Assembly: GCF_003352185.1 (NCBI RefSeq)
Contig: NZ_CP029608.1
Coordinates: 6,180,501 to 6,244,500 of the forward strand
Length of the DNA stretch: 64,000 bases
From: Pseudomonas kribbensis
Lineage (GTDB): Bacteria; Pseudomonadota; Gammaproteobacteria; Pseudomonadales; Pseudomonadaceae
Reading direction: 5' to 3'
A program made the position numbers and the translations under genes. Positions 16,485 to 25,894 of the stretch are shown here, piece after piece. Under the pieces are notes generated by a model that saw only the letters and a program-made list of their open reading frames with translations, did not search any database and was not told the DNA's origin. Numbering within the stretch: position 1 is the first letter of the stretch; each line of letters opens with the position of its first letter.

Positions 16485-17825
16485 ATGGACCCTTCCCCTG
16501 GCTTGTCCCTCGCAACAATATTCGCCGATTTCGGCATGATTCTTTTCGCTCTGATCCTGGTTCTGCTCAACGGCTTCTTCGTTGCGGCGGAATTCGCCAT
16601 GGTCAAACTGCGCTCGACCCGGGTCGAAGCCATCGCTGAACAGCACGGCTGGCGCGGGCACATCCTGCGCACCGTACACAGTCAGCTCGATGCGTACCTC
16701 TCGGCGTGCCAGCTCGGTATCACCCTCGCCTCCCTCGGCCTCGGCTGGGTCGGCGAGCCGGCGTTCGCGCACATTCTCGAGCCGCTGCTGAGCGCGGTCG
16801 GCGTGCAGTCGGCGGAAGTGGTCAAAGGCATCTCGTTCTTCACCGCGTTCTTCATCATTTCCTACCTGCACATCGTGGTCGGCGAGCTGGCACCCAAGTC
16901 CTGGGCGATCCGCAAACCCGAGCTGCTGTCGCTGTGGACGGCGGTGCCGCTGTATCTGTTCTACTGGGCCATGTACCCGGCGATCTACCTGCTCAATGCC
17001 AGCGCCAACACCATCCTGCGCATTGCTGGCCAGGGTGAACCCGGCCCGCATCACGAGCACCATTACAGCCGTGAAGAACTGAAACTGATCCTGCACTCCA
17101 GCCGTGGCCAGGACCCGAGCGACCAGGGCATGCGCGTGCTGGCCTCGGCGGTGGAAATGGGCGAACTGGAAGTGGTCGACTGGGCCAATTCCCGGGAAGA
17201 CCTGATCACCCTCGAATTCAACGCCCCGCTGAAAGAAATCCTGGCGATGTTCCGTCGCCACAAGTTCAGCCGCTATCCGGTGTACGACAGCGAGCGCAAG
17301 GAATTCGTCGGCCTGCTGCACATCAAGGACCTGCTGCTGGAACTGGCAGCGCTGGACCACATTCCCGAGTCGTTCAACCTCGCCGAATTGACCCGCCCGC
17401 TGGAGCGCGTGTCGCGGCACATGCCGTTGTCGCAGTTGCTGGAGCAGTTCCGCAAGGGCGGCTCGCACTTCGCCGTGGTCGAAGAAGCCGACGGCAACAT
17501 CATCGGCTACCTGACCATGGAAGACGTGCTGGAAGTGCTGGTCGGTGACATCCAGGACGAACACCGCAAGGCCGAGCGCGGCATCCTCGCCTACCAGCCG
17601 GGCAAACTGCTGGTGCGGGGCGATACGCCGCTGTTCAAGGTCGAGCGCCTGCTGGGTATCGACCTGGATCACATCGAAGCCGAAACCCTCGCCGGGCTGA
17701 TCTACGAAACCCTGAAACGGGTACCGGAAGAGGAAGAAGTGCTGGAAGTCGAAGGCCTGCGGATCATCATCAAGAAGATGAAAGGCCCGAAGATCATTCT
17801 GGCCAAGGTGCTGATGCTCGACTGA
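16485..17825 (+). CDS. CNNM/CBS-domain membrane protein (hemolysin C/CorC family)
   Basis: Integral membrane protein of 446 residues, of the family once called hemolysins and now linked to divalent-cation (Mg2+/Co2+) efflux. The N-terminal CNNM/DUF21 domain (to about 190) has hydrophobic helices (GMILFALILVLLNGFFVAAE, ACQLGITLASLGLGWVGEPA). A CBS pair follows (about 205-340: FSRYPVYDSERKEFVGLLHI, SHFAVVEEADGNIIGYLTME) and a C-terminal CorC/HlyC domain. It ends 6 bases from the converging M23 peptidase gene. The same position after phoR is occupied by the orthologue in P. aeruginosa. The substrate is not visible from sequence. Confidence 0.88.
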   Translation: MDPSPGLSLATIFADFGMILFALILVLLNGFFVAAEFAMVKLRSTRVEAIAEQHGWRGHILRTVHSQLDAYLSACQLGITLASLGLGWVGEPAFAHILEPLLSAVGVQSAEVVKGISFFTAFFIISYLHIVVGELAPKSWAIRKPELLSLWTAVPLYLFYWAMYPAIYLLNASANTILRIAGQGEPGPHHEHHYSREELKLILHSSRGQDPSDQGMRVLASAVEMGELEVVDWANSREDLITLEFNAPLKEILAMFRRHKFSRYPVYDSERKEFVGLLHIKDLLLELAALDHIPESFNLAELTRPLERVSRHMPLSQLLEQFRKGGSHFAVVEEADGNIIGYLTMEDVLEVLVGDIQDEHRKAERGILAYQPGKLLVRGDTPLFKVERLLGIDLDHIEAETLAGLIYETLKRVPEEEEVLEVEGLRIIIKKMKGPKIILAKVLMLD

Positions 17826-17831
17826 CGGGGA

Positions 17832-18728
17832 TTACCGCTTGCCCAACGCAAAGTTGGGCAACGCCCCCAGCGGCTGGTTGAACTGATACGGAATCGACAC
17901 CAGCCCCCCTCCGGTATTGCGCTGTACCACGAAGTGCAGGTGCGGGCCGCTGCTGTTGCCGGTGTTGCCGGACAGCGCCAGCGGACTGCCCACCGCCACA
18001 CGCCGCCCCTCCCGCACACTCACCGACCCTTGCTTGAGATGCAGGTACACGCCCATCGTGCCGTCGTCGTGCAGCACCCGCACGAAATTGCCGGAAGGAT
18101 CGGTGCCGCGCCCGTTCTGCGAGTTCTCGATCTTCACCACCACCCCGGCCCGCGCCGCGATGATCGGCGTGCCCACCGGCATGGCGATGTCCATCGCATA
18201 TTTGTTCTTCGGCCCGTAGTGGCTGTAGTCGCCGTTGGCACCCTGACTCAGACGGAACGGCCCGCCACGCCAGGGAAACGGATAGCGATAGCTCTGGGCG
18301 GCGCCAGCGGGGTCGCCGAGGGAATACTGGAACTGCGGCGTGTAAACCAACGGCTTGCCGCCGGACAGCGCCGTCAGCAACGCGAGACGCGTATTGCTGC
18401 GCGCCGGCAGCACCCGGCGGATCGTTTCCGTCGGCGCGCCTCGCACATTGCTCATTCCGGTGAACGCCAGTGCGACCTCCACCGGTGCATACAGGTCGTT
18501 GCGCACGAACACCACGTCGGTGCCCTTCTGCTTCTTGATGTCGAGATAGACCTGACGCTCGAGCCTCTCGACCATCCGGTCCTGAAACACGAACACCTGG
18601 GAGCCTTTGCTCGGACGGTCGCTGTACGAAACCACTCCGTTGGCATCGGTGGATTTGTAGATCGTCATGGCCACAGTCGAGGTGGAGGCCATTAACAGAC
18701 CACAGAAAAACAGCAGGCGCAGGGGCAT
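17832..18728 (-). CDS. M23-family metallopeptidase with DUF4124-like N-terminus
   Basis: Exported peptidoglycan endopeptidase-like protein, 298 residues. A signal peptide (LRLLFFCGLLMASTSTVA) is followed by a DUF4124-like motif (TIYKSTDANGVVSYSDRPS), a middle region and a C-terminal LytM domain. The zinc ligands and catalytic residues are present: His170 and Asp180 in HYGPKNKYAMD, and His263 and His265 in GPHLHFVVQ. It should therefore be an active Zn2+ peptidase cutting peptide cross-links. The ATG at 18728 is preferred to a TTG two codons earlier. It converges with the CNNM/CBS gene with only 6 bases between. Confidence 0.88.
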   Translation of the reverse strand: MPLRLLFFCGLLMASTSTVAMTIYKSTDANGVVSYSDRPSKGSQVFVFQDRMVERLERQVYLDIKKQKGTDVVFVRNDLYAPVEVALAFTGMSNVRGAPTETIRRVLPARSNTRLALLTALSGGKPLVYTPQFQYSLGDPAGAAQSYRYPFPWRGGPFRLSQGANGDYSHYGPKNKYAMDIAMPVGTPIIAARAGVVVKIENSQNGRGTDPSGNFVRVLHDDGTMGVYLHLKQGSVSVREGRRVAVGSPLALSGNTGNSSGPHLHFVVQRNTGGGLVSIPYQFNQPLGALPNFALGKR

Positions 18729-18822
18729 GGGCAAAAGTTCTGTCGAGTAAGGCCTGGGAATGAGCCTAGCAGCTGAAGCAGACCAGGCTAGTCGACAGAT
18801 GTTTCAAATTTGGCACAGCATG

Positions 18823-18862
18823 AAAAAAGACCGCAGCCTGTGTCAGGCGGCGGTCTTCTTTT
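18823..18862 (-). terminator. Rho-independent terminator of the response-regulator gene
   Basis: Paired arms GACCGC (18829-18834) and GCGGTC (18850-18855) with an inner GCCTG/CAGGC stem. On the leftward strand a T-run follows. It stops transcription from the gene ending at 18874. Confidence 0.8.
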
Positions 18863-18873
18863 GCCCGCGACGC

Positions 18874-19830
18874 TTACGCGCCCGGAACGAAGTGCTTCTG
18901 CGCCGTGCCGCGGGCGATCAGGCGGGAGATGTAGTCGAGCTTCTGCGCGTCCTGGTCGACGAAGCGGAAGGTCAGTTGCAACCAGTCGCTGTCCGGTTTC
19001 GGCTCGTGGGCGACCACGGCGTGCAGGTAGCCGTTGAGGCGGGCGATTTCGGCGTTGTCGCCCTGCTCCAGATCGAGCACGGCGCTGTCGAGGATCTGCG
19101 GCAGGGTGTCGGTGCGCTTCACCACCAGCAGCGCTTCCTTGATGCTCAGGGCCTTGATCACGCATTGCTGGGTGCCGCTTGGCAGACGCAACTGACCCTG
19201 GCCACGGCCGCTGGCCGGAGCCGCAGAGGCTGCCGGGGCTTTCACGGGCGGGCTGTTGAGCAGGCCACGCTGTGGCGCAGCGGCAGGTGCTGGGGCGGCA
19301 GCGGCAGGCTTGGCAAACGGGTTGGCCGCAGGCGCAGCCGGTGCGGAGCCGACCACTGCAGCCTTGCCGCCGGTCAGTGCGCTCAGGGAGTCATTGCCGA
19401 ACGCCGAGTTCATCTTGGTCGGAGCGCTGTTCATCAGGGCATCGAGCTTGCCAATCTTGTTCAGGGCCTGTTTGACCTTGGTCAGCAGTTGCTCGTTGGT
19501 GAACGGTTTGCTGACGTAACCGGAAACGCCGGCCTGAATCGCCTGCACCACGTTTTCCTTGTCGCCACGGCTGGTGACCATGATAAACGGCATGGTCTTG
19601 AGGTTGTCCTGCTCACGGCACCAGGTCAGCAGTTCGAGGCCGGACATTTCCGGCATTTCCCAGTCGCACAGCACCAGGTCGAAAGCCTCCTTGGCCAACA
19701 TGGCCTGGGCTTTTTTACCGTTGACGGCGTCCTCGGTGCGGATCCCCGGGAAGTAATTACGCAGGCACTTTTTCACCAGGTCACGAATGAACGATGCATC
19801 GTCCACGACCAACACACTGATCTTGCTCAT
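18874..19830 (-). CDS. CheY-type response regulator with Ala/Pro linker and PilZ-like C-terminus
   Basis: The 318-residue product has an N-terminal receiver domain (residues 1 to about 125: VLVVDDASFIRDLVKKCLRN, phosphoacceptor Asp56 in LVLCDWEMPEMSG, FIMVTSRGD, GYVSKPF). A long Ala/Pro-rich linker spans about 150-205. A C-terminal domain (VIKALSIKEALLVVKRTDTL, LQLTFRFVDQDAQKLDYISR) weakly resembles a PilZ fold, though I see no clear RxxxR c-di-GMP motif. No DNA-binding domain is apparent, so output is probably by protein interaction. It lies next to phoU, as in P. aeruginosa, but has its own terminator and no visible Pho box. Confidence 0.8.
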   Translation of the reverse strand: MSKISVLVVDDASFIRDLVKKCLRNYFPGIRTEDAVNGKKAQAMLAKEAFDLVLCDWEMPEMSGLELLTWCREQDNLKTMPFIMVTSRGDKENVVQAIQAGVSGYVSKPFTNEQLLTKVKQALNKIGKLDALMNSAPTKMNSAFGNDSLSALTGGKAAVVGSAPAAPAANPFAKPAAAAPAPAAAPQRGLLNSPPVKAPAASAAPASGRGQGQLRLPSGTQQCVIKALSIKEALLVVKRTDTLPQILDSAVLDLEQGDNAEIARLNGYLHAVVAHEPKPDSDWLQLTFRFVDQDAQKLDYISRLIARGTAQKHFVPGA

Positions 19831-19965
19831 CCAACACCCCTATTAAAATCCCGGCAAGCATAACGCTGGCTGATGGCACATTGCCAAAACTCTTCAGTCA
19901 CGCCGGGACTTTTCGTTCGCGGGTGCTGCTTTTTAATTCGCTTCTGCCTATGAAAAGCAGAAACA

Positions 19966-19996
19966 AAAACGCCCGGCCAAAGGGCCGGGCGCTTTT
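19966..19996 (-). terminator. Rho-independent terminator of the pst-phoU operon
   Basis: Stem GCCCGGCC (19971-19978), short AAA loop, GGCCGGGC (19983-19990). It is flanked by an A-run on the left (T-run on the leftward strand) and CTTTTC on the right, so it may act both ways. It lies just past the phoU stop. Confidence 0.85.
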
Positions 19997-20007
19997 CTCA
20001 GGCAATC

Positions 20008-20769
20008 TTACTTATCGTCAGCATCGCCCGGAACATTAGCGGTTTCGCCGCTTGTCCCTTCAACTTCTTCCTTCATGCGCTTGAGGCCCATGTGGCGCAC
20101 GTCGGTGCCGCGCACCAGGTAGATCACCAGCTCCGAGATGTTGCGCGCGTGGTCGCCGATCCGCTCCAGCGAACGCAGCACCCAGATGATGCTCAAGACC
20201 CGCGAGATAGAGCGCGGGTCTTCCATCATGTAGGTCGCCAGCTCGCGCAGGGCGGTCTTGTATTCGCGGTCGATGATCTTGTCGTACTGCGCCACCGACA
20301 GCGCCAGATCGGCATCGAAGCGGGCAAACGCGTCCAGCGCATCGCGGACCATGTTGCGCACCTGGTCGCCGATGTGACGCACCTCGACATAACCGCGCGG
20401 TGCTTCACCTTCCTCGCACAGCTGAATCGCACGACGGGCGATCTTGGTCGCTTCGTCGCCGATACGTTCCAGGTCGATCACCGACTTGGAAATGCTGATG
20501 ATCAGACGCAGGTCGGACGCCGCCGGCTGACGACGGGCCAGAATGCGCAGGCATTCTTCGTCGATGTTGCGTTCCATCTGGTTGATCTGGTCGTCGATCT
20601 CGCGCACCTGCTGGGCCAGGCCCGAGTCGGCCTCGATCAGCGCGGTGACCGCGTCGTTGACTTGCTTCTCGACCAGCCCGCCCATGGCCAGCAGGTGGCT
20701 GCGCACTTCTTCCAGTTCGGCGTTGAACTGCGCGGAAATGTGATGGGTAAGGCCTTCTTTACTAATCAT
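20008..20769 (-). CDS. phoU: Phosphate signalling regulator PhoU
   Basis: Peripheral protein that couples the Pst transporter to PhoR and restrains phosphate uptake when phosphate is plentiful. The 253-residue all-helical protein has two PhoU repeats. The metal-binding signature (E/D-x3-D-x3) is visible in SKSVIDLERIGDEATKIARR and IWVLRSLERIGDHARNISEL, along with AQFNAELEEVRSHLLAMGGL. It is the last gene of the leftward pstC-pstA-pstB-phoU operon, 65 bases after pstB. Confidence 0.96.
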   Translation of the reverse strand: MISKEGLTHHISAQFNAELEEVRSHLLAMGGLVEKQVNDAVTALIEADSGLAQQVREIDDQINQMERNIDEECLRILARRQPAASDLRLIISISKSVIDLERIGDEATKIARRAIQLCEEGEAPRGYVEVRHIGDQVRNMVRDALDAFARFDADLALSVAQYDKIIDREYKTALRELATYMMEDPRSISRVLSIIWVLRSLERIGDHARNISELVIYLVRGTDVRHMGLKRMKEEVEGTSGETANVPGDADDK

Positions 20770-20834
20770 GTTGGCGTCCTTGGAGCGTCCGGTAAGGTGC
20801 GAGCGTCAATTCAGTGAGCGACAACCAGCGTCTG

Positions 20835-21668
20835 CTAGCCGTAACGACCGGTGATGTAGTCTTCGGTCTGCTTCTTGGCCGGATTGGTGAACAGGGTATC
20901 GGTGTCGCCGAATTCCACCAGTTTGCCCATGTACATGAACGCCGTGTAGTCGGACACCCGCGCCGCCTGCTGCATGTTGTGGGTCACGATGACGATGGTG
21001 AACTTGGATTTGAGCTCGTAGATCAACTCTTCAACTTTCAGGGTCGAGATCGGGTCGAGGGCCGAGCACGGTTCGTCGAGCAGCAGCACTTCCGGCTCCA
21101 CGGCGATGGTACGGGCGATCACCAGACGCTGCTGCTGACCGCCGGACAGGCCGAGTGCCGAGTCATGCAGACGGTCTTTTACTTCGTCCCACAGGGCCGC
21201 GCCCTTCAGTGCCCACTCGACGGCTTCGTCGAGAATGCGCTTCTTGTTGATGCCCTGGATGCGCAGGCCGTAGACCACGTTTTCGTAGATGGTCTTCGGG
21301 AACGGGTTGGGCTTCTGGAACACCATGCCGACCCGGCGACGCAGCTCGGCCACGTCCTCGCCCTTGCGGTAGATGTTGTTGCCGTACAGGTTGATCGCGC
21401 CTTCGACGCGGCAGCCGTCCACCAGGTCGTTCATGCGGTTGAAGGTACGCAGCAGCGTAGACTTGCCGCAGCCGGACGGGCCGATGAAGGCGGTCACGCG
21501 CTGTTTCGGGATGTTCATGCTGACGTCGTACAGCGCTTGTTTCTCGCCGTAGAACAGGCTCAGGCCCGGCACTTCGATGGCCACGGTTTCCTGTTCGAGG
21601 TTCAGGCTCTGCTTGTCGCGGCCCAGGGCAGACATGTTGATGCCGTGGGTATGTGTTTCGTGCTGCAT
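20835..21668 (-). CDS. pstB: Phosphate ABC transporter ATP-binding protein PstB
   Basis: ATPase that powers high-affinity phosphate import through PstA/PstC. The 277-residue protein has Walker [10 protein letters not shown], the signature [16 protein letters not shown], Walker [15 protein letters not shown] and switch-His region [16 protein letters not shown]. It carries about 30 extra N-terminal residues before the core. AGGGGAT precedes the ATG at 21668. It lies between pstA and phoU in the leftward operon. Confidence 0.97.
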   Translation of the reverse strand: MQHETHTHGINMSALGRDKQSLNLEQETVAIEVPGLSLFYGEKQALYDVSMNIPKQRVTAFIGPSGCGKSTLLRTFNRMNDLVDGCRVEGAINLYGNNIYRKGEDVAELRRRVGMVFQKPNPFPKTIYENVVYGLRIQGINKKRILDEAVEWALKGAALWDEVKDRLHDSALGLSGGQQQRLVIARTIAVEPEVLLLDEPCSALDPISTLKVEELIYELKSKFTIVIVTHNMQQAARVSDYTAFMYMGKLVEFGDTDTLFTNPAKKQTEDYITGRYG

Positions 21669-21750
21669 GGGAGATCCCCTGTGCTAACAAATTCGGTTCG
21701 GTTGGCTGCCGGGAATCAGGCCGGCAGCCCTTCAATTCTTGTGACGGCGA

Positions 21751-23421
21751 TCAGCTGTCCAGCGCCTTGTACTTCTCGCGCAGGTGGTTACGAATCCACA
21801 CTGCCGACAGGTTGAGCACGGCAATCACCAGCACCAGCAGCAACGCGGTGGCGTACACCAGCGGTCGTGCGGCTTCGACGTTCGGGCTCTGGAAGCCGAC
21901 GTCGTAGATGTGGAAGCCCAGGTGCATGATCTTCTGGTCCAGGTGCAGGTACGGGTAGTTGCCATCCACCGGCAGCGACGGCGCCAGTTTCACCACACCC
22001 ACCAGCATCAGCGGCGCCACTTCACCGGCGGCACGGGCCACGGCGAGGATCATGCCGGTCATCATCGCCGGGCTGGCCATCGGCAGAACGATCTTCCACA
22101 GGGTTTCAGCCTTGGTCGCGCCGAGGGCCAGCGAGCCTTCACGCACGGTACGCGGGATACGCGCCAGACCTTCTTCGGTGGCCACGATCACCACCGGCAC
22201 CGCCAGCAGCGCCAGGGTCAACGAAGCCCAGAGCAGGCCCGGTGTACCGAAGGTCGGTGCCGGCAGCGCTTCCGGGAAGAACAGACGGTCGAGCGAGCCA
22301 CCCAGCACGTAAACGAAGAAGCCCAGACCGAACACGCCGTAAACAATGGCCGGAACACCCGCCAGGTTGTTCACCGCGATCCGGATCACCCGGGTCAGGG
22401 TGTTCTGCTTGGCGTATTCACGCAGGTACACCGCCGCCAGCACGCCGAACGGGGTCACGATCATCGCCATGATCAGGGTCATCATCACGGTGCCGAAGAT
22501 CGCCGGGAAAATCCCGCCTTCGGTGTTCGCTTCACGCGGGTCGTCGGACAGGAACTCCCAGACCTTGCTGAAGTAGAAGCCGACCTTGGTGAAGGTGCCC
22601 ATCGCGTTTGGCTGGTAGGCGTGAACCACTTTGCCCAGGCCGATTTCGATCTCCTTGCCGTTGGCATCGCGAGCGGTCAGGGCGTCGCGGTTGAACTGCG
22701 CGTGCAGATCGGCCAGACGGGCTTCGACGTCCTGATAGCGGGCGTTCAGCTCGGCACGTTCGGCGTCCATGTCCGCTTGCGCGGTGGCGTCGAGCTTGCC
22801 TTCCAGTTCCAGTTTGCGGCCATGCAGACGGATGCGCTCGAGACCGGCGTTGATCGCGCCGATGTCGGTTTTTTCCAGGGTCTTGAGTTGCGCGGCGAGG
22901 CCGTTCACACGGTTGATCCGCGCCTGCAGCTCGGGCCAGGCCGCTTCGCCTTCGGCGATGACCTTGCCGTCCTGTTTGACGTTGACCAGGTAGCCGTAGA
23001 AGTTGCCCCACTCACGACGCTCCAGCGCCATCAGCTCCGGCGGGTTCTTCTGGTCGGTCAGCCACTCGCCGACGATCCAGGTGAAGTCGTTGCCGTTCAG
23101 GTCGCGGTTGCCGACCTTGATCAGCTCGCGGGTCATGAATTCCGGGCCCTGGTCAGGCACCGGCAAGCCGGCGCTCTTCAGGCGTGCGCGGGGCACTTCT
23201 TCCTTCTGCACCACTTCGCCGATGACCAGGTGATTGCCCTGGCCGGGGACGTTGTAGCTGGCGTGGATCAGGTCCGCCGGCCAGAAGTGACCCAGACCGC
23301 GCACGGCAATCACCGCCAGCAGGCCAATGGTCATGATGACCGCGATGGACACCGCGCCACCGCTGATCCAGACGCCCGGGGCGCCGCTCTTGAACCATCC
23401 ATTCAGGGAGTTCTGTTTCAC
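21751..23421 (-). CDS. pstA: Phosphate ABC transporter permease PstA (long Pseudomonas form)
   Basis: Inner-membrane permease half of the Pst importer. It has 556 residues, about twice the E. coli length. A first membrane helix (VSIAVIMTIGLLAVIAVRGL) leads to a periplasmic and coiled segment of some 240 residues with heptad-like ALERIRLHGRKLELEGK and ERAELNARYQDVEARLADLH. The transport domain follows (GTVMMTLIMAMIVTPFGVLA, EAM-loop-like EGLARIPRTVREGSLALGAT). This elongated form is normal in pseudomonads. The start is GTG at 23421 with GAAAGG upstream, 15 bases after pstC. Confidence 0.94.
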   Translation of the reverse strand: MKQNSLNGWFKSGAPGVWISGGAVSIAVIMTIGLLAVIAVRGLGHFWPADLIHASYNVPGQGNHLVIGEVVQKEEVPRARLKSAGLPVPDQGPEFMTRELIKVGNRDLNGNDFTWIVGEWLTDQKNPPELMALERREWGNFYGYLVNVKQDGKVIAEGEAAWPELQARINRVNGLAAQLKTLEKTDIGAINAGLERIRLHGRKLELEGKLDATAQADMDAERAELNARYQDVEARLADLHAQFNRDALTARDANGKEIEIGLGKVVHAYQPNAMGTFTKVGFYFSKVWEFLSDDPREANTEGGIFPAIFGTVMMTLIMAMIVTPFGVLAAVYLREYAKQNTLTRVIRIAVNNLAGVPAIVYGVFGLGFFVYVLGGSLDRLFFPEALPAPTFGTPGLLWASLTLALLAVPVVIVATEEGLARIPRTVREGSLALGATKAETLWKIVLPMASPAMMTGMILAVARAAGEVAPLMLVGVVKLAPSLPVDGNYPYLHLDQKIMHLGFHIYDVGFQSPNVEAARPLVYATALLLVLVIAVLNLSAVWIRNHLREKYKALDS

Positions 23422-23436
23422 AGACTTCTACCTTTC

Positions 23437-25719
23437 TTAAAGCGACGAGTATTTCTTGCGCAGACGCTGACGAATCAGTTCCGCGAGGGTGTTCATGACG
23501 AAGGTGAACAACAGCAGCACCAGCGCCGAGAGGAACAGCACGCGGTAGTGGCTGCCGCCGACTTCCGACTCCGGCATTTCCACCGCGACGTTGGCCGCCA
23601 GGGTGCGCAGGCCTTCGAACAGGTTCATTTCCATGACCGGGGTGTTGCCGGTGGCCATCAGCACGATCATGGTCTCGCCGACTGCACGGCCCATGCCGAT
23701 CATCAGGGCCGAGAAGATGCCCGGGCTGGCGGTCAGGATCACTACGCGAGTCATGGTCTGCCACGGCGTGGCACCGAGGGCCAGGGAGCCCAGGGTCAGG
23801 CCGCGCGGCACGCTGAACACGGCGTCTTCGGCGATCGAGTAGATGTTCGGGATCACCGCGAAGCCCATGGCGAGACCGACCACCAGTGCGTTGCGCTGGT
23901 CGTAGGTGATGCCCAGGTCGTGGGAGATCCACATGCGCATGTCACCGCCGAAGAACCAGTTCTCCATGAACGGGCTCATGTACAGCGACAGCCAGCCCAC
24001 GAACAGGATCACCGGGATCAGCAGCGCACTTTCCCAACCGTCCGGGACTTTCAGGCGGATCGATTCAGGCAGGCGGCTGAAGGTGAAACCGGCCACCAGG
24101 ATGCCGATCGGCAGCAGCATCAGCAGGCTGAAGATGCCCGGCAGATGCCCTTCCACATACGGCGCGAGGAACAGGCCGGCGAAGAAGCCGAGGATCACCG
24201 TCGGCATCGCTTCCATCAGCTCGATCACCGGTTTGACCTTGCGGCGCATGCCCGGAGCCATGAAGTACGCGGTGTAGATCGCCGCGGCAACCGCCAGCGG
24301 TGCAGCCAGCAGCATCGCGTAGAACGCGGCTTTCAGGGTGCCGAAGGTCAGTGGCGACAGGCTCAGTTTCGGTTCGAAATCAGTGTTGGCCGCAGTCGAT
24401 TGCCAGACGTATTTAGGCTCGTCGTAGTTCTCGTACCAGACCTTGCTCCACAGCGCGCTCCACGACACTTCCGGGTGCGGGTTGTCGAGCAGCAGCGGTT
24501 GCAGCTTGCCGCCGGCTTCGACGATCACACGGTTGGCCCGTGGCGACAGACCGAACAGGCCCTGGCCTTCGACCACCTGATCGACCAGCAAGGTGCGGTG
24601 CGCGGTGCTGTGGAACACGCCGAGCTTGCCGCTGGCATCCAGGGCAACGAAGCCCTTGCGGCGCTCTTCGGCGGTGATTTCAACGATCGGCGTCTTGCCC
24701 ATCTGGAAGGTGCGGATCTGCTTCAGGCGCAGCTCGCCATCGGTGTCGCGGGCCATGAACCACTGGGCCAGGCCACCGGTGGAGTCACCGACGATCAGCG
24801 AGATACCGCCTACCAGTTGAGTGGCGGCAGTGACTTGCGCGTCGGCGTTTTCCAGCAGCTTGTAGCGACCGTTGAGGCTCTTGTCGCGCAGGCTGAACAC
24901 GTCGGCCTGGGCACGACCGTTGACCACATACAGCCACTGCTGGCGCGGGTCGACGAAGATGTTTTTCACAGGCTCGGTCATCTGCGGCAGATCGATACGC
25001 TTCTGCTCGTTGGTGACTTCACCGGTCATCATGTTTTCTTCGCTGGTCAGCGACAGCACATTGAGTTGCGAACCGGTGGAGCCGACCAGCATCAGGGTCG
25101 AGTCGGTGGCGTTGAGGCTGACGTGCTCCAGGGCACCGCCGCTCTCGTTCAGCGCAATCGGCGCTTCGCCGTACGGGAACTCGATCGCCGGGGTGATGGT
25201 TTTCTTGCCTTCCGGGTAGCTGACTTTATAGGTGTGACGGAACACCAGCGCCTGACCGTTGGACAGGCCCACGGCCACCAGCGGATGGCCCGGCTGGTCT
25301 TCACCGATGGAGGTCACACTGGCGCCTGCCGGCAACGGCAGATCGACGCGCTTCAATTCAGCGCCACTGTCGATATCGAAGAACAGCGCCTGGCCCTTGT
25401 CGGAAACGCGCATGGCCACCTGATTCTGCTCTTCGAGCGAAATCATCAGTGGCTTGCCGGCGTCTTGCATCCAGGCTGGGGTAATGGCGTCTTTCGCGGT
25501 CAGTTCGGCACCCTTGAACAGGGGCGCGACGACGTAGGCGAGGAAGAAGAAGATCAGGGTGATGGCTGCCAGCACCGCCAGACCGCCGACGAGGACGTAC
25601 CAGCGGGTGAAGCGATCCTTGAGCGCGCGAATGCGGCGCTTGCGTTGCAACTCAGGCGTATTGAAATCAATGCGCTTGGGAGGGTTCGTAGTCATTTTGG
25701 AATTGGCCAGATCATTCAT
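23437..25719 (-). CDS. pstC: Phosphate ABC transporter permease PstC (long Pseudomonas form)
   Basis: Second permease subunit of the Pst importer, 760 residues, more than twice the E. coli length. One helix near residues 38-62 (LAVLAAITLIFFFLAYVVAP) anchors a large periplasmic domain of about 360 residues that has beta-rich, propeller-like sequence. The standard permease domain with EAMPTVILGFFAGLFLAP and the cytoplasmic loop GLTLGSLALGATPWQTMTRV follows. I chose the ATG at 25719; a GTG two codons earlier is possible. The triple Pho box only 23 bases upstream shows direct PhoB control of pstCAB-phoU apart from pstS. Confidence 0.94.
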   Translation of the reverse strand: MNDLANSKMTTNPPKRIDFNTPELQRKRRIRALKDRFTRWYVLVGGLAVLAAITLIFFFLAYVVAPLFKGAELTAKDAITPAWMQDAGKPLMISLEEQNQVAMRVSDKGQALFFDIDSGAELKRVDLPLPAGASVTSIGEDQPGHPLVAVGLSNGQALVFRHTYKVSYPEGKKTITPAIEFPYGEAPIALNESGGALEHVSLNATDSTLMLVGSTGSQLNVLSLTSEENMMTGEVTNEQKRIDLPQMTEPVKNIFVDPRQQWLYVVNGRAQADVFSLRDKSLNGRYKLLENADAQVTAATQLVGGISLIVGDSTGGLAQWFMARDTDGELRLKQIRTFQMGKTPIVEITAEERRKGFVALDASGKLGVFHSTAHRTLLVDQVVEGQGLFGLSPRANRVIVEAGGKLQPLLLDNPHPEVSWSALWSKVWYENYDEPKYVWQSTAANTDFEPKLSLSPLTFGTLKAAFYAMLLAAPLAVAAAIYTAYFMAPGMRRKVKPVIELMEAMPTVILGFFAGLFLAPYVEGHLPGIFSLLMLLPIGILVAGFTFSRLPESIRLKVPDGWESALLIPVILFVGWLSLYMSPFMENWFFGGDMRMWISHDLGITYDQRNALVVGLAMGFAVIPNIYSIAEDAVFSVPRGLTLGSLALGATPWQTMTRVVILTASPGIFSALMIGMGRAVGETMIVLMATGNTPVMEMNLFEGLRTLAANVAVEMPESEVGGSHYRVLFLSALVLLLFTFVMNTLAELIRQRLRKKYSSL

Positions 25720-25741
25720 GCGCACACCCTAGCGATCCTGT

Positions 25742-25770
25742 ATGACAGAAAGATGACAATGCAGTGACGC
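25742..25770 (-). promoter_or_regulatory. Triple Pho box upstream of pstC
   Basis: On the leftward strand three 7-base half-sites recur every 11 bases: GCGTCAC, TTGTCAT and CTGTCAT (25764-25770, 25753-25759, 25742-25748). The two nearest the gene match the PhoB consensus almost exactly. Confidence 0.88.
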
Positions 25771-25821
25771 ACCAAATCCGCCGCCAGCAGGGCACTGGCA
25801 GTGGATAAAAGAATTCGGGGA

Positions 25822-25859
25822 GTGTGGGGGCCGGGCCGCTTGCGGGCCGGGCCCCACAC
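25822..25859 (-). terminator. Strong hairpin between pstS and pstC (terminator or attenuator)
   Basis: GTGTGGGGGCCGGGCC pairs with GGCCGGGCCCCACAC across a short loop. On the leftward strand it is followed by a modest TTCTTTTAT run. It probably ends most pstS transcripts, letting pstS be made in excess over pstCAB. Confidence 0.75.
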
Positions 25860-25894
25860 GGGAGTCAGGCGGGGTTCACCCCTGACTCAGTTTG

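Noticed and set aside
21784..25767. A 1,327-codon rightward open frame antisense to pstA/pstC
   Set aside because: It is His/Gln/Arg-rich low-complexity translation with no family motif, and the opposite strand encodes clear PstA and PstC; a by-product of high-GC codon bias.
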